Below, piece after piece: positions 42,704 through 50,509 of a DNA stretch of 64,000 nucleotides. Under the pieces are notes generated by a model. That model ran no database searches and was not told the origin of the DNA. It saw only the letters and a program-made list of their open reading frames with translations. Within the stretch, counting starts at the first letter, position 1, and every line of letters starts with the position of its first letter. Source of the DNA: Actinomycetes bacterium (GTDB taxonomy: Bacteria; Actinomycetota; Actinomycetes; Actinomycetales; Cellulomonadaceae); contig JAJYTJ010000001.1 in NCBI GenBank assembly GCA_021793115.1, positions 1 to 64,000 on the forward strand. Reading direction: 5' to 3'. The position numbers and the translations under genes are program-made.

Positions 42704-43626
42704 GCGACGGGCACATCGAGCTGGCGTGGGCGGTCGACGCGATCACGGTCGGCCGGCGGGTCCGCGCCGACCTGGGCGACATCGACGAGCTCGCCGCCTC
42801 CATCCAGGCCACCGGCGGGCTGCTGCAGCCCATCACCATCACCCCCGACGGGTGGCTGATCTGCGGGCTGCGGCGCCTGGAGGCAGTCAAGAAGCTGGGC
42901 TGGACGACGGTCAACGTCTGGGTGCGCACCGGCATCTCGAGCCCGGTGGCGATGCTGCTGGCCGAGCAGGAGGAGAACACCGCCCGCAAGGCCCTGACCG
43001 TCACCGAGGCGACCGCCATCTACCGGGAGCTCAAGGCGCTGACCGGCGAGGACGCCGCCCGCCGCCAGCAGGCCACCTGGCTGCATGGCGCCGACGGACA
43101 GCAGGGCGCGGCCGGTCCGGCAAAGTTTGCCGCACCGGGACGAGCACGCGACCAGGCGGCCGCATTCGTCGGCTTCTCGCACACCACCCTCGACAAGGTC
43201 GCGGCCGTTCAGGAGGCCGCCGACGACGAGCACACCGACCCGATGGTGCGAGAGCTGGCGGTCGGCCGACTGACCCTCATCGAGCAGACCGGCAGGGTCG
43301 ACCCGCACTACCAGGCGGTGCGGGCCGCCCAGCAGCAGGCCGCCCAGGTCGCCGCCGAGGCCCTGGCACGGGCGAAGGCCGCCCGAGCCCGCCCGGCAAG
43401 CAAGCGGGAGCCGGAGCGCCGCGAACCCCCAGTGGACCCTGCGCGGTGGAGCCCGCGGGCGTTCGTCGTCATGCTGACCGACACCGACTACTGGTGGGCG
43501 CACTACGACCCGGACGAGCTGGCTGCCCGGCTGACCGGCGAGCAGTGGGCGCTCCTGGAGGACTGGCTGGCCAACACCGACGCCTTCCTGGCCGACGTGC
43601 GTTCACGGCGGCGTGCCAGCGCGTGA
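42700..43626 (+). CDS. ParB/KorB-like DNA-binding protein
   Basis: A 308-residue protein. Residues 1-95 are a ParB N-terminal domain (DIDELAASIQATGGLLQPIT, DGWLICGLRRLEAVKKLGW, EQEENTARKALTVTEATAI). A helix-turn-helix follows around AAAFVGFSHTTLDKVAAVQE. The tail holds an Ala/Arg-rich helix and a terminal domain of unknown fold (SPRAFVVMLTDTDYWWAHYD). There is no adjacent parA, so it may serve as a KorB-like regulator of the transfer operon or help maintain the circular form. The ATG overlaps the previous stop (ATGA). Confidence 0.82.
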   Translation: MSDGHIELAWAVDAITVGRRVRADLGDIDELAASIQATGGLLQPITITPDGWLICGLRRLEAVKKLGWTTVNVWVRTGISSPVAMLLAEQEENTARKALTVTEATAIYRELKALTGEDAARRQQATWLHGADGQQGAAGPAKFAAPGRARDQAAAFVGFSHTTLDKVAAVQEAADDEHTDPMVRELAVGRLTLIEQTGRVDPHYQAVRAAQQQAAQVAAEALARAKAARARPASKREPERREPPVDPARWSPRAFVVMLTDTDYWWAHYDPDELAARLTGEQWALLEDWLANTDAFLADVRSRRRASA

Positions 43627-43642
43627 CGCGCACCTGTGGAGC

Positions 43643-44302
43643 ATGAGCCCCTGGTTCACCCGCCGTCGGCTGCTGGCCGTGACCGCGCTAGCGGTCCTCG
43701 TCGCGCTCGTCGTGGTCGGCGTCCTCGGCCTGGTGCGCGGGCGCGCTCCAGCACCGGGCAGGGCGGCGTCCTCCGGAACGGCAGGTCCGAGCGACGGCAG
43801 CGCCGAGGCGACGGTGAGCCCGGCCGCGGCGCTGTCGTCCGGCGACGGGGTGTCGTTCGCCCGCGCGGTGGCGGCGACCCTGTTCGACTGGGACACCGCC
43901 ACCACCGCCGGGCCGACCACGATCGTCCAGGCGTTGACCGCCGTCGGCGACCCCGGCGAGGACCTGCCCGGCCTGGCCGCCGACCTGCGGGGGTGGCTGC
44001 CCACGACCGAGCAGTGGACCCAGCTGCGCACGTACGGCACCCGCCAGCGCCTCGACGTCACCACGGCACGGGTGCCGGACTCCTGGGCCGCAATCCTGGC
44101 CTACCCCGCCAACCACCTGGTCGCCGGCACGGTCGCGGTGACGATCGACGGTGTCCGCGTCCGGGAGGGCTCCTGGTTCGCGCAGACGACGACCTCACGG
44201 TCGCCGGTCGCGCTGACCGTCTTCGCGCTGTGCCCGCCCGCCACGAACGACGGCGCCTGCCGGCTGCTGCGGCTGTCGGGGCCGGACACCCCGCTGCGAT
44301 GA
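43643..44302 (+). CDS. VirB8/TcpC-like conjugation protein
   Basis: A 219-residue protein with a basic cytoplasmic start (MSPWFTRRR), one membrane helix (LLAVTALAVLVALVVVGVLGL), and an outer part of about 180 residues. The outer domain opens with a helix (GVSFARAVAATLFDWDTATT) and then mixed strands (TVAVTIDGVRVREGSWFAQT), the arrangement of VirB8/TcpC NTF2-like domains. Sequence support is weak; position at the head of the transfer genes is the main argument. GGAG lies before the ATG at 43643, after the leader motif CGCGCACCTG. It overlaps the peptidase gene by 4 bases. Confidence 0.65.
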   Translation: MSPWFTRRRLLAVTALAVLVALVVVGVLGLVRGRAPAPGRAASSGTAGPSDGSAEATVSPAAALSSGDGVSFARAVAATLFDWDTATTAGPTTIVQALTAVGDPGEDLPGLAADLRGWLPTTEQWTQLRTYGTRQRLDVTTARVPDSWAAILAYPANHLVAGTVAVTIDGVRVREGSWFAQTTTSRSPVALTVFALCPPATNDGACRLLRLSGPDTPLR

Positions 44303-44964
44303 ACAAGACCCTCGCGATCCTGCTGGCGGCCGGCCTACTGACCGGCCCGCCCGGGCTCCTGCTGGCGGTCGGCGCGCTGGGCGCAGTCGCGGTCGCCTGC
44401 CCGACGACGCCAGATCCGGGCCCGTCGACGCCAGAGGCGAGCGCGGGAGGCGGACCCGCGGACGTGCCGGCGACGACACGACTGCTGATGCCGCTGCCCG
44501 CCGACAGCTACACGCTGTCGAGCCCCTACGGCTGGCGCACCGACCCGTTCACCGGGGTGCGGACCTTCCACGCCGGCACCGACTTCGCCGCCCCGGCCGG
44601 CACCCAGGTCCTGGCGATCGGCGATGGCGTCGTCCAGCTCGTCGCCTACGCCCCGCACGCCTGGGGCAACTACGTCGTGATCGCCCACACCGTCGACGGG
44701 CAGCCGGTCGCCTCGCTGTACGGGCACCTGCTCGACGGCTCCGCCCGGGTCAGCGTTGGCCAGGTCGTGCGCGCCGGAGACTGGATCGCCGACGTCGGCT
44801 CCACCGGCCGGTCCACCGGCCCACACCTGCACCTGGAGATCCACCCGGGCGGCTGGGGACAGCCCACCGTTGACGCCCTGGACTGGCTGACCAGCCACAA
44901 CGCGCACGGCGCATCGCCGGCCACCACGGGCCAGGCCGGATGTGCACCGGCGAGCACGCCATGA
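44299..44964 (+). CDS. M23-family peptidoglycan endopeptidase of the transfer apparatus
   Basis: A 221-residue exported protein. An N-terminal hydrophobic segment (LAILLAAGLLTG, then LLLAVGALGAVAVAC) serves as signal or anchor. The LytM/M23 domain has the zinc motif HAGTD with His91 and Asp95, and HLHLE with His176 and His178. It would cut cell-wall cross-links locally to make room for the transfer channel, as VirB1-like enzymes do in other systems. ATG overlaps the previous stop, and its own stop overlaps the next start (ATGA). Confidence 0.88.
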   Translation: MNKTLAILLAAGLLTGPPGLLLAVGALGAVAVACPTTPDPGPSTPEASAGGGPADVPATTRLLMPLPADSYTLSSPYGWRTDPFTGVRTFHAGTDFAAPAGTQVLAIGDGVVQLVAYAPHAWGNYVVIAHTVDGQPVASLYGHLLDGSARVSVGQVVRAGDWIADVGSTGRSTGPHLHLEIHPGGWGQPTVDALDWLTSHNAHGASPATTGQAGCAPASTP

Positions 44965-45242
44965 GCCGGCGCGCGGTCGGGGTGTACCCCGACCTGGGGG
45001 CGCTGGCGGGCAGCGACGTGCTGGTTGCGGTCGCCGGCGCATTGCTGACGTTCGCCCTGGTCGTCGCGGCCCTCATGCTCGTCGTCTGCGCGATCGCGTG
45101 GGCGCTGGCAGCCTCGCACGGCAACTACCCGGTGGCGGCCAAGGCCCGCACGGGGCTGCTGGTCGCGGTCGGCGGCGCCGTCCTGGCCGGGGCGGGCGTC
45201 GCCTGGATCAACTGGCTCCTGGGTGTCGGCGCCAGCCTGTGA
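44961..45242 (+). CDS. Small two-helix membrane protein, VirB2-like (copy 1)
   Basis: A 93-residue protein with two membrane helices (VLVAVAGALLTFALVVAALMLVV in two pieces, and TGLLVAVGGAVLAGAGVAW) joined by a short polar loop SHGNYPVAAKAR. This is the build of VirB2/TrbC-type pilin-like subunits. It resembles the next gene product in length, loop position and C-terminal WLLGVGASL versus FFWGVGQSV, so the two are probably paralogues. Its ATG overlaps the peptidase stop. Naming it VirB2 is an inference from size and position. Confidence 0.7.
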   Translation: MSRRAVGVYPDLGALAGSDVLVAVAGALLTFALVVAALMLVVCAIAWALAASHGNYPVAAKARTGLLVAVGGAVLAGAGVAWINWLLGVGASL

Positions 45243-45319
45243 CCGGCGCCGCGAACCCGGCGCGCACCTGCCGGTGACGAAGCCGCTCGGCTGCGCCACC
45301 GACTCGTGCAGGAGCGCCC

Positions 45320-45637
45320 GTGCCAGCCATCCTCCCCGCCGCCCCGGTCCTGGCCGGGGCGCTCGCGGACATCTCGATCACCCCGAACGACACCGGCCTG
45401 CCCGGCATCGCCGCCCTGCGCACCATCGTCGGGGCGGTCATGACCGTCGGGCTGATCTGCTCGGTGCTCGCGCTGATCATCTCGGCGATCGTGTGGGCCG
45501 TCGGCTCCAACTCGGCCAACCCCCAGCTCGCCTCGCGCGGCAAGGTCGGCGTGCTGGCCGCCTGCCTGGCCGCGGTCATCTGCGGCGGCGCGGTGACCCT
45601 CGTCAACTTCTTCTGGGGCGTCGGGCAGTCGGTATGA
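45320..45637 (+). CDS. Small two-helix membrane protein, VirB2-like (copy 2)
   Basis: A 105-residue protein starting at GTG 45320, after GCAGGAG. It has two helices (IVGAVMTVGLICSVLALII and GVLAACLAAVICGGAVTLV) separated by a polar loop GSNSANPQLASRGK. It parallels copy 1 along most of its length. The leader before it carries CGCGCACCTGCCGG (45261-45274) whose CCTGC can pair with GCAGG at the ribosome binding site. Two such subunits in a row could make a mixed pilus-like structure or a channel lining. Confidence 0.7.
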   Translation: MPAILPAAPVLAGALADISITPNDTGLPGIAALRTIVGAVMTVGLICSVLALIISAIVWAVGSNSANPQLASRGKVGVLAACLAAVICGGAVTLVNFFWGVGQSV

Positions 45638-45659
45638 GCGCCGACCTGGAGGACGAGCC

Positions 45660-47000
45660 GTGAGCATCTGCGACGTCCCGGTCCTGTCCAGCGTGTGCCA
45701 GGCGGCCGGCGAAGGTGCCGCCACCCTGGTGTCAGCGCCGTTCGACTACCTGGCCGCCGGGACCGGCGCCGCGGCGCAATGGCTGTTCGAGACGATGTGG
45801 ACGGTCCTGGACCAGACCACGCTCGTCGACCTGAGCAACCCGGGCTACCTGCACGTCTACGACCTGCTGTTCGGCGTGGCCGCGGTGTTGGTCGTCATCT
45901 TCTTCCTCGCCCAGCTCATCACCGGCATGGTCCGCCGTGACCCCGGCGCCCTAGCCCGGGCCGCGCTCGGCGCCGGCAAGGCGGTCCTGGGCTCGTTCCT
46001 CGTCGTCACCTTGACCGGCCTGCTGCTGCAAGTCACCGACGAGCTGACCGTCGGGGTCGTGCAAGCCGCGGGCATGAGCATGGACGAGCTCGGCACTCTC
46101 CTGGCGGCGCTGTTCTCCGGCCTGACGCTCATCACCCTGCCGGCGCCGGGCGCCGGGGCGATCATCACGATCTTCCTGGCCGGCCTGACGATCGCCGCCA
46201 CCGCGATCGTGTGGTTCACCCTGCTGGTCCGCAAGGCGCTGCTGCTCATCGCGGTGGTCTTGGGGCCGGTCGCCTTGACCGGCTCGGCGTGGGACGCAAC
46301 CCGGGCTTGGTTCGGCCGGTGGGCGTCGTTCGTGCTCGCCCTGATCGTCTCCAAGCTGGTCGTCGTCCTGGTGCTCCTGGTCGCCGTGGTGCAGTTGGGC
46401 GTCCCGATCGACCTGGACCTGCAGTCCGTCGCCGACCCGCTGGCCGGGGTCGTTCTGCTGTGCGTCGCCGGGTTCGCGCCCTACCTCGTCTACAAGCTGA
46501 TCGCCTGGTCCGGGCTGGACATGTACCACGCGATCAGCGTCGAGCAGGAGGCCAAGCAGGCGGTCAACCGGCCACTGCCCGTCCCGGCAGCCCTGCCGAC
46601 ACGCTGGCCCACCCGCGGCGGCGGGCCGACCACCCCGCCGCCCACGCCGAGCCCGATCCCGCAGGGCGCCCCGGTGAGCGGCGCCTCCGGCGGGGCGACC
46701 GGCGCGACGAGCTCGTCCGCGGCATCCGGCGGGGCGGCAGGAGGCGCCGGAGCCTCCGCAGCCGCCGCAGCCGCCGGGCCCGCCGCGATCGCCGCCGTCG
46801 GCGCCGAGCTGGCCCGCGGCGCCGCACAGGCCGGACCGCGCGCCGGCGCCGCCGTCGGCCAGGCGGCCGACACCCAGGCTGGGCCTGCGACCCGCCAGGG
46901 AGCGGAGCCGCCGTCGGCGCCGGGCCGCCTGGTCTCGCCGTGGTCGTCGGCACCCGACGCGGTGCCGCCACCACCAGGGATAGGAGACGACCAGCCATGA
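45660..47000 (+). CDS. VirB6/TrbL-like polytopic membrane protein
   Basis: A 446-residue protein. After an N-terminal amphipathic region it has about six to seven membrane helices between residues 60 and 300 (for example LLFGVAAVLVVIFFLAQLI, AVLGSFLVVTLTGLLL, IAATAIVWFTLLVRKALLL and FVLALIVSKLVVVLVLLVA). The last 130 residues are a Gly/Ala/Pro-rich disordered tail. This is the usual form of VirB6/TrbL channel proteins in Gram-positive type IV secretion. GTG at 45660 follows GGAGGACGAGCC. The next gene starts 10 bases downstream. Confidence 0.82.
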   Translation: MSICDVPVLSSVCQAAGEGAATLVSAPFDYLAAGTGAAAQWLFETMWTVLDQTTLVDLSNPGYLHVYDLLFGVAAVLVVIFFLAQLITGMVRRDPGALARAALGAGKAVLGSFLVVTLTGLLLQVTDELTVGVVQAAGMSMDELGTLLAALFSGLTLITLPAPGAGAIITIFLAGLTIAATAIVWFTLLVRKALLLIAVVLGPVALTGSAWDATRAWFGRWASFVLALIVSKLVVVLVLLVAVVQLGVPIDLDLQSVADPLAGVVLLCVAGFAPYLVYKLIAWSGLDMYHAISVEQEAKQAVNRPLPVPAALPTRWPTRGGGPTTPPPTPSPIPQGAPVSGASGGATGATSSSAASGGAAGGAGASAAAAAAGPAAIAAVGAELARGAAQAGPRAGAAVGQAADTQAGPATRQGAEPPSAPGRLVSPWSSAPDAVPPPPGIGDDQP

Positions 47001-47010
47001 GGGAGCAGCC

Positions 47011-48468
47011 ATGAGCGAGCCAACCGGCACCGGGTTCGCGCTGCGGCCGGTGAAGTTCTCCCGCCTGCCGCGCCGCGGCGTGCTGCTCGGACTATCCGGC
47101 CCCCGGCTGGTCACCGCCGGCCTCGGGCTGCTCGTCCTCGTCGTGGCACTCTCGGTCGCCGGAGGGGCCGGGGTGGCGTGGACCAGCCCGCTGTGGGCTG
47201 GCGCGGCAGCACTGACCTGGAGCCGGGTCGCAGGCCGCCCCGCGTTCGAGTGGGCGCCCGTTGTGGCGCACTGGCTGGTCCGCCGAGCGGCCGGACAGAC
47301 CCGGTACCGGCGCAGGATGCGGCCCCGCCCCGCCGGCACCCTCGCCCTGCCCGGCGATGCTGCGGCCCTGCGCCAGTACGACGACCCCGTCTCCGGCGCG
47401 GTGATGATCCGCGACCCACACGCCGCCACCCTGACCGCCGTCCTGGACGTCACCCACCCCGCGTTCGTGCTGCTGGACCCGGCCGAGCAGCAGCGCAGGG
47501 TCGAGGGCTGGGGCCGCGTGCTGGCGGCAGCCTGCCGCTCCTCGCGGCTGGCGCGGGTCCAGGTGCTCGAGCGCACCCTGCCGGACTCCGGCAGCGGCCT
47601 GGCCGCCTGGTGGCGACAGCGTGGCGTCGACGACGGCTCCTGGGTCGCCGGCGTCTACCGAGACCTGCTCGCCACGGCCGGGCCCGCCGGCGAGCGGCAC
47701 GTCAGCCTGATCGCCCTGGCCCTGGACCTGCGCGCCGCCTCCCGCGCGATCCGCTCGGCCGGCGGCGGCATGAGCGGGGCGGCCGCTGTGCTGCGCCAGG
47801 AGATGGATGCCCTGACCGGTGCGCTGCGCGCCGCCGAGCTGCGCCCCTCACCCTGGTACACCCCCGACCAGCTCGCGCTCGTCCTGCGCACCGCCTACGA
47901 CCCCGCCGTCACCGCCGCCCTGGAGCAGCACCCCGACGTCGGCCGCAACCTGGCGACCGCCGGGCCGATCGCCGTCGAGGAGAGCTGGGACCGGCTGCGG
48001 TCGGACTCCGCGTGGCACGCGGTCTTGTGGGTGAGCCAGTGGCCGCTGGCGATGGTCTACCCCGGGTTCCTCGCCCCGATCCTGCTGACCACCGGCGCTC
48101 GCCGCTGTGTGTCGATCGTCTACCAGCCGCTGCGAGCCGACGTGGCCGCCCGCGACATCCGCCGCAAGAAGGTCGAGCACCTGTCCGACCGCGCCCAACG
48201 AGCCCGCATCGGCCAGGTCGAGGACGCCGCCATCAGCGCCGAGTACGCCGACGTCCTCCAACAAGAGGCCGACCTCGCTGCCGGCGCCGGAGTGCTGCGC
48301 TACGCCGCGTTCGTCGCCGTCACGGCCAGCACGTCCGACGAGCTGGACGCCGCGGTCGCCGCGATCGAGCAGGCCGCCGTCCAAGCCTCCTGCGAGACCC
48401 GGCGCCTGTACGGGCAGCAGGCCGCCGCCTTCGCCGCCGCCGCCCTGCCGCTGGCCCGCGGCCTGTGA
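47011..48468 (+). CDS. SCO6880-family transfer protein
   Basis: A 485-residue protein with two N-terminal membrane helices (LVTAGLGLLVLVVALSVAGG, and a weaker one after VAWTSPLWAGAAALTW), then a soluble part. The stretches GAVMIRDPHAATLTAVLDVT and GWGRVLAAACRSSRLARVQV, and the later LRADVAARDIRRKKVEHLSD, are those of SCO6880-type proteins, which are like the N-terminal, non-ATPase part of VirB4 fused to a PrgI-like anchor. With the next gene it would supply the full VirB4 function in two pieces. ATG at 47011 follows GAGGGAG. Confidence 0.82.
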   Translation: MSEPTGTGFALRPVKFSRLPRRGVLLGLSGPRLVTAGLGLLVLVVALSVAGGAGVAWTSPLWAGAAALTWSRVAGRPAFEWAPVVAHWLVRRAAGQTRYRRRMRPRPAGTLALPGDAAALRQYDDPVSGAVMIRDPHAATLTAVLDVTHPAFVLLDPAEQQRRVEGWGRVLAAACRSSRLARVQVLERTLPDSGSGLAAWWRQRGVDDGSWVAGVYRDLLATAGPAGERHVSLIALALDLRAASRAIRSAGGGMSGAAAVLRQEMDALTGALRAAELRPSPWYTPDQLALVLRTAYDPAVTAALEQHPDVGRNLATAGPIAVEESWDRLRSDSAWHAVLWVSQWPLAMVYPGFLAPILLTTGARRCVSIVYQPLRADVAARDIRRKKVEHLSDRAQRARIGQVEDAAISAEYADVLQQEADLAAGAGVLRYAAFVAVTASTSDELDAAVAAIEQAAVQASCETRRLYGQQAAAFAAAALPLARGL

Positions 48469-48492
48469 CCTGACGTCTGGCGCCGGCACGCA

Positions 48493-48512
48493 CCTTCCCC
48501 GCGTCGGGAAGG
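48493..48512 (+). promoter_or_regulatory. Leader hairpin at the RBS of the VirB4-like gene
   Basis: CCTTCCC (48493-48499) pairs with GGGAAGG (48506-48512) over a 6-base loop. The right arm runs into the ribosome binding site GGGAGG (48511-48516). It begins with the shared motif CGCACCTTCC at 48489. The stem could limit ribosome access to the gene starting at 48525. Confidence 0.5.
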
Positions 48513-48524
48513 GAGGCGCCGCCC

Positions 48525-49985
48525 ATGGCGCAGCAGCACGAACGCACGACCACCCACGTCACCACCCTGATCACCACACCTCGCACTGGCGGGCGAGCCC
48601 GCCGGGCGAGTCGGCGGGCAGCGCGAGCAGCGCAGCGCCAACGCCAGGACCAGGCGGACCCGCGCCGACCGGACGGCGAACCGGTCGGTACGAGCCTGCT
48701 GCCGGCTGTGGGGGAGAGCGGGCCGGCGGGGTTGCGGATGTACCGCAAGTTCCGGGTGCCCGCCCACCAGGACACCTCGAGCGCGCTGGCCGGCGGCTAC
48801 CCGTTCCTGGCCGAAGGCGGCCTGGGTGCCGACGGCGTCTACGTCGGCACCGACCTGTACTCGGGCGCCGCGTTCTGCTTCGACCCCTGGGTCCTGTACG
48901 CCCGTGGACTGCTGACCGCGCCGAACATGGTGCTGGCCGGCATCGTCGGCTCCGGCAAGTCCGCGCTGGCCAAGGCGCTGACGACCCGCAGCATCGCGTT
49001 CGGCCGGCGGGTCTACGTCCCCGGCGACGCCAAAGGCGAGTGGACGCCCGTCGCACGCCAGGTCGGCGGCGCCGCGATCGAGCTCGGTCACGGGCTCAGC
49101 GCCCGCCTGAACCCGCTCGACGAGGGCAACCGCCCCACCAACGTCTCCGACGACCAGTGGCGGACGCAGGTGACGGCTCGCCGCCGCGACCTGGTCGGCG
49201 CCCTGACCGAGACGGTCCTGGGCAGGCCGCTGACGCCGGTGGAGCACACCGCCGTCGACGTCGCCCTGCGCGCCACCGTCGCCGGCGCGCAGGTGCCGGT
49301 GCTGCCGATGGTCGTCGACCGGCTGCTGGCACCGGGCCCTGGGCCGGACCCTCGGCTCATCGAGGACGGGCGGATGGCCGGCCACGCGCTGCGCCGCCTG
49401 GTCGCCGGCGACCTGCAAGGGCTGTTCGACGGGCCGTCGACCGTGCGCTTCGACCCGAGCCTGCCGATGGTCAGCCTCGACCTGTCCCGGGTCGCCGGCA
49501 ACGACGCCCTGCTGTCGGTGCTCATGACCTGCGCCTCGGCGTGGATGGAGTCCGCGCTCGCCGACCCCAGCGGCGGCCAGCGCTGGGTGGTCTACGACGA
49601 AGGCTGGCGGCTGATGAGCCAACCGGCGCTGCTGCGACGCATGGACGCCCAGTGGCGCCTGGCCCGCCACTTCGGCCTGGCGAACCTGCTGATCTTCCAC
49701 AAGCTGTCCGACCTGGACACCGTCGGCGACGCCGGCACCGCCGCCCGCGCGCTCGCGTCCTCGCTGCTGGCCAACGCCGAGGTCCGCGTCATCTACCGGC
49801 AGGAGTCCGACCAGCTCGGGGCGACCTCGGCCGCGCTCGGGCTGACCGGCACCGAGCGAGCCCTGCTGCCGACCCTCGGGGTCGGGCAGGGGCTGTGGCG
49901 GATCAAGGAGCACGCCTACGCGGTGACCAACGCCCTGACCCGCGCCGAGCTGACCGTCTTCGACACCTCACGGCGAATGTCGTGA
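48525..49985 (+). CDS. VirB4-like conjugation ATPase
   Basis: A 486-residue protein with a basic, disordered N-terminus of about 65 residues and an AAA-type motor domain: Walker A GIVGSGKS at 139-146, YVPGDAKGEWTPVARQVGG, Walker B VVYDEGW with Asp358-Glu359, and the later HKLSDLDTVGD, RVIYRQESDQL. It lacks the N-terminal VirB4 region, which the preceding SCO6880-type protein appears to provide. It would power assembly or substrate movement in the transfer channel. It overlaps the next gene by 4 bases (GTGA). Confidence 0.87.
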   Translation: MAQQHERTTTHVTTLITTPRTGGRARRASRRAARAAQRQRQDQADPRRPDGEPVGTSLLPAVGESGPAGLRMYRKFRVPAHQDTSSALAGGYPFLAEGGLGADGVYVGTDLYSGAAFCFDPWVLYARGLLTAPNMVLAGIVGSGKSALAKALTTRSIAFGRRVYVPGDAKGEWTPVARQVGGAAIELGHGLSARLNPLDEGNRPTNVSDDQWRTQVTARRRDLVGALTETVLGRPLTPVEHTAVDVALRATVAGAQVPVLPMVVDRLLAPGPGPDPRLIEDGRMAGHALRRLVAGDLQGLFDGPSTVRFDPSLPMVSLDLSRVAGNDALLSVLMTCASAWMESALADPSGGQRWVVYDEGWRLMSQPALLRRMDAQWRLARHFGLANLLIFHKLSDLDTVGDAGTAARALASSLLANAEVRVIYRQESDQLGATSAALGLTGTERALLPTLGVGQGLWRIKEHAYAVTNALTRAELTVFDTSRRMS

Positions 49986-50509
49986 CCCCACCGGACGAAG
50001 CCCCGCAGTCACTGGGGAGCCGGCTGCCGCTGCTGCAGGTGTCCGAGGCCGACGACGGCACCGCCCGGGTCCTGCTCGACGGACGTCTCGTCGTCGCCGG
50101 GCCGATCGACCGGCGCGACCTGGGCCGGGTGCTGTCGGTGCTGGCCGACGAGCACGGATCGGTGCGCGTCGAGCTGACCGACCGCACGGGACGGGTGTTC
50201 GTCGACGTCCTGCACCCACCGACACCACGCCCGGCCCCCGCCCCACCGGGGCCGGAGCAGTCGTCGTTGCCGGCACGGGCCGAAGCGCAAGACGAGCCGG
50301 GAGTCGGTTCGCAGCTGGTCGAGGTGCGCGGCGCCGGGTTCGTGCCCGGCGAGGACGTCCAGGTTGCCGTCATCGTCCAGTGGACGAGCGCCGGCCCGGA
50401 CGGGGTCGCCCGCGGCCTGGTGGATCTGGCCGCCCCGCTTGCACAGGCCGGCGGCATCGTGCTGCTCGGCGTGGTCTCCGGCACCCTGACCGTCGAGTAC
50501 CTGCCATGA
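49982..50509 (+). CDS. Unknown protein between the VirB4-like and VirD4-like genes
   Basis: A 175-residue protein starting at GTG 49982, overlapping the previous stop. Residues 15-80 look like a small alpha/beta domain (LPLLQVSEADDGTARVLLDG, RRDLGRVLSVLADEHGSVRV). A proline-rich linker follows, then about 60 residues of strands (GAGFVPGEDVQVAVIVQWTS, GGIVLLGVVSGTLTVEYLP). No signal peptide or membrane helix is certain. It overlaps the coupling-protein gene by 4 bases, so it is very likely part of the transfer machine; its function is not known to me. Confidence 0.7.
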   Translation: MTPPDEAPQSLGSRLPLLQVSEADDGTARVLLDGRLVVAGPIDRRDLGRVLSVLADEHGSVRVELTDRTGRVFVDVLHPPTPRPAPAPPGPEQSSLPARAEAQDEPGVGSQLVEVRGAGFVPGEDVQVAVIVQWTSAGPDGVARGLVDLAAPLAQAGGIVLLGVVSGTLTVEYLP

